Source: Chloroflexales bacterium (lineage in GTDB: Bacteria; Chloroflexota; Chloroflexia; Chloroflexales; Chloroflexaceae). Taken from it: a stretch of 8,948 bases of DNA. The notes below the pieces were generated by a model, which worked only from the letters and a program-made list of their open reading frames with translations, was not told where the DNA came from and did not search any database. The position numbers and the translations under genes were made by a program. The stretch's first letter is position 1. Each line of letters begins with the position of its first letter. Positions 5,288 through 8,948 of this stretch are shown here, piece after piece. The stretch is from the NCBI GenBank assembly GCA_013336035.1, contig JAAXUL010000272.1, forward strand, positions 1 through 8,948, given 5' to 3'.

Positions 5288-6079
5288 TTACTCGTTGTCC
5301 AGCCGCAGGTACCGGTCGCTCATATAGCCCTCGACCTGGCCGGCCCGCACGCGAAGCCAGACCCGCTCGTCGGCCGCGATCGGAGCGCCGCAGAGGATCG
5401 ACACCGGGCTGCCGGCGGATATCGCCCCCACCTGCGCAGACTGCCGCGACGGCTCGGCCCGGATAGACAGCGCCGCGACATCCACCACTGTAGCGGAGCC
5501 GCAGACATCACCGGCGGTCGGGTGGCCAGCGAGGCTCAGATAGCGGTCGCTCATATAGCCCTCGACCTGGCCGGCCCGCACGCGAAGCCAGACCCGGTCG
5601 TCGGCCGCGATCGGGGCGCCGCACAGGATCGACACCGGGCTGCCGGCGCTTACCTCGCCAAGCCGCGCCGACTGCCGTGTCGGGGCCTCGCGGATAGAGA
5701 GCGCCACTACGCCGACCACCGTCGCGGTGTCGCATATATCGCCCGCCGAGCCTGAGCCGCGGGCGGCCGGCGCAGCGGTGATCGCTAGCTGCTGCGTGGT
5801 GGCGGTGGGGGCAGGCTGGGCGGGCTGCGCCTGGGCTGTCGGCTCCGGGGCCGGCGCGCCCACGCCATCTTTAGGCGCCCGCTGCTCCTCTATAGATGGG
5901 ACTGCCACAGTGATGACGATGGGCTGCACGACTGGCGACTCCTCCGGCGCGAAGGGCCCGTCTTGCAGCAGGTAGGCCGTGATAAGGGCCACGATCACCG
6001 GCGCGACGAAGAGGGCCACCAGCGGTGAGTGCAGGCAGCCGCGCTCAGAATGCGGCGGGCTGGGCGGTTGCGGGCTCAT
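5288..6079 (-). CDS. Membrane-anchored protein with two tandem SH3b domains
   Basis: From the ATG at 6079 this is a 263-residue protein; a longer start at 6106 adds nine residues. I prefer 6079 because GGGGG lies 7 bases upstream, while 6106 has no recognisable site. One membrane segment (VALFVAPVIVALITAYLL) lies about 20 residues in, followed by an acidic/Pro-rich linker of about 70 residues. Two SH3b domains of 77-residue period follow (numbered from 6106: about 122-192 and 199-269). Each has the pattern LSIR-x-x-P-x-R-Q-S, VSILCGAP, WLRVRAGQVEGYMSDRYL. Each domain holds two cysteines 37 residues apart (C125/C162, C202/C239), a likely disulfide outside the cell. No catalytic domain is present, so it probably binds wall polymer or acts as a partner of the M23 protein encoded 2 bp downstream, whose SH3b domain is related. 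Confidence 0.88.
   Translation of the reverse strand: MSPQPPSPPHSERGCLHSPLVALFVAPVIVALITAYLLQDGPFAPEESPVVQPIVITVAVPSIEEQRAPKDGVGAPAPEPTAQAQPAQPAPTATTQQLAITAAPAARGSGSAGDICDTATVVGVVALSIREAPTRQSARLGEVSAGSPVSILCGAPIAADDRVWLRVRAGQVEGYMSDRYLSLAGHPTAGDVCGSATVVDVAALSIRAEPSRQSAQVGAISAGSPVSILCGAPIAADERVWLRVRAGQVEGYMSDRYLRLDNE
5313..5650. repeat. Near-identical DNA repeat inside the SH3b gene (231-bp period)
   Basis: A block of about 105 bp starting at 5313 recurs at 5544, offset 231 bp (77 codons), with only three differences that I can count. The flanking parts of the two SH3b-coding segments are clearly more diverged. The pattern indicates a recent internal duplication or gene conversion confined to the C-terminal half of the domain. 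Confidence 0.8.
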
Positions 6080-6164
6080 GGTCACACCCCCGGTTGCCGG
6101 CGCCATTGCCAGTCAGAATGAGGTTAGCACGGGTCGTATGACCTATATTAACGAATACATCAAG

Positions 6165-6191
6165 AAAAATGCTCATGGTGAGCATGCTTTT
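6165..6191 (-). terminator. Intrinsic terminator of the aspartic protease gene
   Basis: ATGCTCA (6169-6175) and TGAGCAT (6179-6185) form a perfect 7-bp stem with a three-base loop. On the minus strand the stem is followed at once by TTTTT. It lies about 90 bases past the stop of the minus-strand protease gene at 6277 and before the SH3b operon, so it separates the two units. A TTTT run at 6188-6191 on the plus strand makes it weakly bidirectional. AGCATGCT (6182-6189) is also a palindrome, so an operator role cannot be excluded. Confidence 0.65.
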
Positions 6192-6276
6192 AACGCTGCT
6201 TACAATTGATTCATCTCAGGTGCGAAATCGCGGGCGCCCTGGCGGCTCAGGGCTATGCGGGGGCGGGCGGGGACGC

Positions 6277-7158
6277 TCAGGTAGGGCGCTCGAGCACGCA
6301 GACGGCGCGCCGGTAGTCGAGGGTGACGCGGGCGAAGCGGGCGAGGACGGCGTTGCCGAGGTTGGCGCGCCCGGCGCGGCCCAGATCGCCCGCGAGGCTC
6401 TCGGGGGCATCGAGCTCAAGCGCGGGCAGGGTAAAAGGGCCGAGGCGCAGCCCGGCCGCCGCAGCCCGCAGCACCGGCACCCCCTCGACGAAGCCGCGCC
6501 CCTCGCTCGCGGCCACGGGCCCCGCGCCCCGGCGCAGCCCCGCCCGGGCCGCCAGGTCGGGGCTGAGGGTCAGCGCGCCATTCGAGCCCGTATCGATGGT
6601 GACCAGGGGCAGATCCAGGGCCTCGGCGTAGGGCTCACCGGAGCAGATCAGGGCGGCGCCCTCGAGGGCGGGGAAGTGCTCGAAAAAGCGCAGAGGCAGG
6701 GCGGCGCCGCCGGGGCCGGGGGCAGGCGGCTCGAGGTCGGGGTGGCCCAGACGCAGCAGACCCTCGTTGTAGTCGACCGTCAGGGTCAGGCTGCTCAGGA
6801 CATTGTAGCCCAGGACGAGGTCGACCTTGAAGGGCGCCCCGCTCAGGTCGACAGCCACCGCATAGAGGTCGCGCAGCGTCAGGTCGCCGAGGCGCAGCCA
6901 GGGCAGCACGCTCTCGGTGAAGCGGACCTGGTCGCTGGCGGCGTCGGAGCCGAGGCCGAAGTCGCCGAGGCGCAGGCCGAGGCGGCGGGCCAGGCCCAGG
7001 TCGATCGCCGATGGGTCTGTACCCGTGTCGATGAGCACGCTGAGCGGGTTGCCGCCCGGGCCCGCCGCGACGCAGCGCAGCACGCGGGGCGCGAAGATCA
7101 GCGGCACCTCGACGGCGCCGCTTGGCGGGAAGAGCAGCCTGGTGCGGTCATGAAGCAT
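6277..7158 (-). CDS. Two-lobed retropepsin-like aspartic protease
   Basis: A 293-residue protein with two aspartic protease motifs in one chain: VLIDTGTDPSAI (DTG at 44-46) and VTIDTGSNGAL (DTG at 189-191). Each is followed about 70-80 residues later by a hydrophobic-hydrophobic-glycine element and a strand (DLVLGYNVL...LTVDYNEGLLRL near 113-137, and ANLGNAVLARFARVTLDYRRAVCVLE near 265-290). This is the layout of two fused retropepsin-type (clan AA) halves, each giving one catalytic Asp (D44 and D189). No signal peptide or membrane segment is visible, so the protein is likely cytoplasmic; the substrate is unknown. I start at the ATG at 7158. The frame extends to an ATG at 7260, but those 34 codons (many A/T-ending) differ from the rest, lack a ribosome site and overlap the promoter of the divergent gene. 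No strong ribosome site is seen at 7158 either, so the start is uncertain. Confidence 0.83.
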   Translation of the reverse strand: MLHDRTRLLFPPSGAVEVPLIFAPRVLRCVAAGPGGNPLSVLIDTGTDPSAIDLGLARRLGLRLGDFGLGSDAASDQVRFTESVLPWLRLGDLTLRDLYAVAVDLSGAPFKVDLVLGYNVLSSLTLTVDYNEGLLRLGHPDLEPPAPGPGGAALPLRFFEHFPALEGAALICSGEPYAEALDLPLVTIDTGSNGALTLSPDLAARAGLRRGAGPVAASEGRGFVEGVPVLRAAAAGLRLGPFTLPALELDAPESLAGDLGRAGRANLGNAVLARFARVTLDYRRAVCVLERPT

Positions 7159-7222
7159 GCCCCATGATACCACGGCGGGGGCCGCCCCGAGCGATAGCGT
7201 AGCTTCATACGTTATCTTACCG

Positions 7223-7251
7223 TTGCCGCCGCACGAGCCGCGTGCTACCAT
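7223..7251 (+). promoter_or_regulatory. Extended -10 sigma-70-type promoter of the 7299 gene
   Basis: TTGCCG (7223-7228) and TACCAT (7246-7251) are 17 bp apart, each matching four of six consensus bases, and TG precedes the -10 by one base (7243-7244), an extended -10. The start point would be near 7258, about 40 bases before the ATG at 7299, with a good ribosome site in between. The spacing and position are what a real promoter would show; the hexamers are imperfect. Confidence 0.45.
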
Positions 7252-7298
7252 TAGCGTCATTGGAAGCGGGATCTACTCGGACAGCGAAGGAGCAACGC

Positions 7299-8948
7299 AT
7301 GAGCCTCGTCGAGGGCGAGATCGAGCCGGTCGGCGCGCCTGTCAAGGCCGGCGACCCGCGAGAGGGCCAACCAGTTGAGCTGATCGTCGTTGTGGACGAC
7401 CCCCGCAGCGCCGATGAGGCGGTCGCGGCCTTTGCGGCCGACGATGCCCCGGTGGTGCCGAACTACTATATCGACCAGAGCGGCTACATCCGCCAGTTTG
7501 TCGCCGACGCCCGGGCTGGCAACGGCCTCGAGCTGGCCACCTATAAGGGTCGTCGCCGCAACATCGACCGCCTTAGCCTGAGCGTCCGCCTCGAGCGCCC
7601 CGCCGGCAGCGACTACAGCTCTGCTCAGACTGACGCCCTCCATCGCCTGCTGCCCTTCCTGCTCGGCCAGCACGGGCTCGACGAGGGCGGCCTGGCCACC
7701 ATTCTGCCCGACGACCAGGGTCGCCCGCGGGTCTTCCCCTATCTCCCGCCGCCCACCTCGATGGATACGGGCGACCTGCTTGGCGCGGGCCTTGACCCGG
7801 CCCAGGAGCTATTCGTTAGCCTGTACGCCGAGACCTACAAGCCCTTCGGCGGGGCCCTGAAGATCGACCAGGCCTTCCCGATCCACGCGGCGAAGTTCGG
7901 CCTGGGCGCGCCGATCGGCAAGAACGAGCCGCCCCCGGTCACTGTCGCGGGCCGCAACTTCAACATCCAGCCCTTCGCGCGCGACACGATCTTCAACGAG
8001 GGCACCGCCTACGGCGCCGTGCAGCAGCTCGGCGCGCTCGCCGACCCCGACCGCGACGAGATCCCCGCCACGGGCACGATCCGCGCCATCCTCGACGCCT
8101 CGTACCGGGTCGCGATCAAGGCCGCGAAGGTCGCCGGCGTGCCGGTCAAGGGCCGCGAGAACCTCGAGCCCGGCTGGCGCTTCCACCAGGTCGCCCATAA
8201 CGCCAGCTACGGCCCGCCGCTCAGCGGCAACTATGTCAGCGACGATGGCAAGTATGCCGTCCAGGTCTTCCCCGGCGAGACCCTCTACACCCCGATGACC
8301 GACCAGTCGGGCTGCGCCTACCTCAGCACCACCGACCCGGCCGACCCCGCCTACGCCGTGATCTGGAAGGAGACTTACAAGGTCGCGCGGGCCCCCTACG
8401 ACCCGAACGCGGACTTGCACAAGAAGGCCGTCGAGCTGCGCCTGGGCGCGCCCCTGACCGGCGCGTACGGCGTGAGCCTGGGCGGCGCGGCCTACACGGT
8501 GCAGGTCTGGGCCCTCGACACGCTCTACAAGGGCCCAGACGGCCAGATCAAGCGTATGAGCGAGCTGCCCAAGCCGCCGACTGTGCAGACCTGGCAGCCC
8601 GCCGCGCCCAAGCCGGTGCCCCCGACGCCGCCCAACCCGCTGCCCCCAGCGACGCCGCCCAGCAATGCCGGCGCCCCCCGGGGCGGCGACATCAACTGGC
8701 CGCCGCGCCCCGACTTCAACATCATCACCGACAAGGGCGGCGCCCGCGAGAAAGCCCTGGGCCATATCGACTATGTGCGCGCCAGGGGCGACTTCGTCAC
8801 GATCACCAACGGCTGGGACGGTCAGAACATCATCGATGTCAAGATCCCCCAGCTGCTCAAGATCCCCGGCGTCAGGTACGACACGGTCAAGTTCCACCGG
8901 CTCGCCGCGGGCCAGCTCCAGCGCCTCTGGGCCGCCTGGGAGGCCGCG
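7299..8948 (+). CDS. Large protein with degenerate amidase-2-like domain and three LGFP-like modules (3' end outside window)
   Basis: ATG at 7299 with a strong ribosome site (AAGGAG, 6 bases upstream); the frame is open for 550 codons to the window edge. There is no signal peptide. Residues about 25-130 resemble an N-acetylmuramoyl-alanine amidase type 2 / PGRP fold: VVPNYYIDQSGYIRQFV (52-68) aligns with the usual HY-x-I-x-x-x-G-x-I-x-Q-x-V, and SLSVRLER then AQTDALHRLL (93-118) with the later helix. Yet the first zinc histidine is N55, and AWHAG is replaced by AGNG, so it is probably not catalytic. Then come three related modules (about 178-233, 267-331, 358-411), each with a Y-K/R start, a G-x-P-I/L core (LGAPIG, YGPPLSG, LGAPLTG) and a VQ/IQ...DT-L/I-Y/F end, similar to LGFP wall-associated repeats. 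A Pro-rich linker (434-459) leads to a C-terminal domain I do not recognise. Confidence 0.85.
   Translation, partial: MSLVEGEIEPVGAPVKAGDPREGQPVELIVVVDDPRSADEAVAAFAADDAPVVPNYYIDQSGYIRQFVADARAGNGLELATYKGRRRNIDRLSLSVRLERPAGSDYSSAQTDALHRLLPFLLGQHGLDEGGLATILPDDQGRPRVFPYLPPPTSMDTGDLLGAGLDPAQELFVSLYAETYKPFGGALKIDQAFPIHAAKFGLGAPIGKNEPPPVTVAGRNFNIQPFARDTIFNEGTAYGAVQQLGALADPDRDEIPATGTIRAILDASYRVAIKAAKVAGVPVKGRENLEPGWRFHQVAHNASYGPPLSGNYVSDDGKYAVQVFPGETLYTPMTDQSGCAYLSTTDPADPAYAVIWKETYKVARAPYDPNADLHKKAVELRLGAPLTGAYGVSLGGAAYTVQVWALDTLYKGPDGQIKRMSELPKPPTVQTWQPAAPKPVPPTPPNPLPPATPPSNAGAPRGGDINWPPRPDFNIITDKGGAREKALGHIDYVRARGDFVTITNGWDGQNIIDVKIPQLLKIPGVRYDTVKFHRLAAGQLQRLWAAWEAA

Noticed and set aside
4281..5327. 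348-codon plus-strand frame opposite the SH3b-M23 gene
   Set aside because: Arg/Gly-rich shadow without a ribosome site; the minus strand has a membrane segment, SH3b and M23 motifs.
6169..7167. Long plus-strand frame opposite the aspartic protease
   Set aside because: The product is Ala/Gly/Arg/Gln-rich with no motif, while the minus strand shows two DTG motifs.
7809..8897. 362-codon minus-strand open frame
   Set aside because: It is antisense to the well-supported 7299 gene (strong ribosome site, domain matches). Its protein is the low-complexity Val/Gly/Arg/Asp-rich type that high-GC shadows produce.

Overview
The window is high-GC DNA (clearly above 60% GC, with AT-richer islands near 1113-1250 and 6110-6210) with bacterial gene structure. 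The likely source is a filamentous Chloroflexota bacterium (Chloroflexia/Chloroflexales type). This rests on the style of the proteins: transmembrane SH3b proteins with proline/alanine/threonine linkers, a small basic helical protein, and LGFP-like modules behind an amidase-like domain. It is an inference, because no rRNA or marker gene is present.

Layout. The left edge (2-562, +) is the C-terminal third of a GlgX/isoamylase-type glycogen debranching enzyme. A convergent spacer (563-743) carries a perfect 15-bp inverted repeat built from TCCGTRA heptamers. From 744 to about 7158 every gene is on the minus strand. In transcription order (right to left) these are a two-lobed retropepsin-like aspartic protease (6277-7158) followed by an intrinsic terminator (6165-6191); an SH3b envelope pair (5288-6079 and 4149-5285); a metabolic trio (3171-4067 beta-hydroxyacid dehydrogenase, 2110-3174 homoserine dehydrogenase, 1577-2044 nucleoside 2-deoxyribosyltransferase-like protein); a 464-bp spacer with a 21-bp tandem repeat array (1282-1487); and a small helical protein (744-1112). 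At the right edge a divergent plus-strand gene (7299 to beyond 8948) encodes a large protein with a degenerate amidase-2-like domain and three LGFP-like modules.

How the genes work together. The SH3b pair (2-bp gap) looks like a two-gene envelope operon: an anchored double-SH3b protein and an anchored SH3b-M23 putative peptidoglycan hydrolase. The LGFP/amidase-like protein at the right edge fits the same cell-wall theme but is transcribed separately. The dehydrogenase and homoserine dehydrogenase genes overlap by 4 bp (ATGA) and are probably translationally coupled. The deoxyribosyltransferase-like gene follows 65 bp later, after a 20-bp imperfect tandem duplication that copied the 3' end of hom into the spacer.

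I see no CRISPR array, transposase, phage gene, tRNA or rRNA, and no clear new defence or mobile system. The least explained elements are the 21-bp repeat array, the heptamer inverted repeat, and the apparently non-catalytic amidase/LGFP protein.
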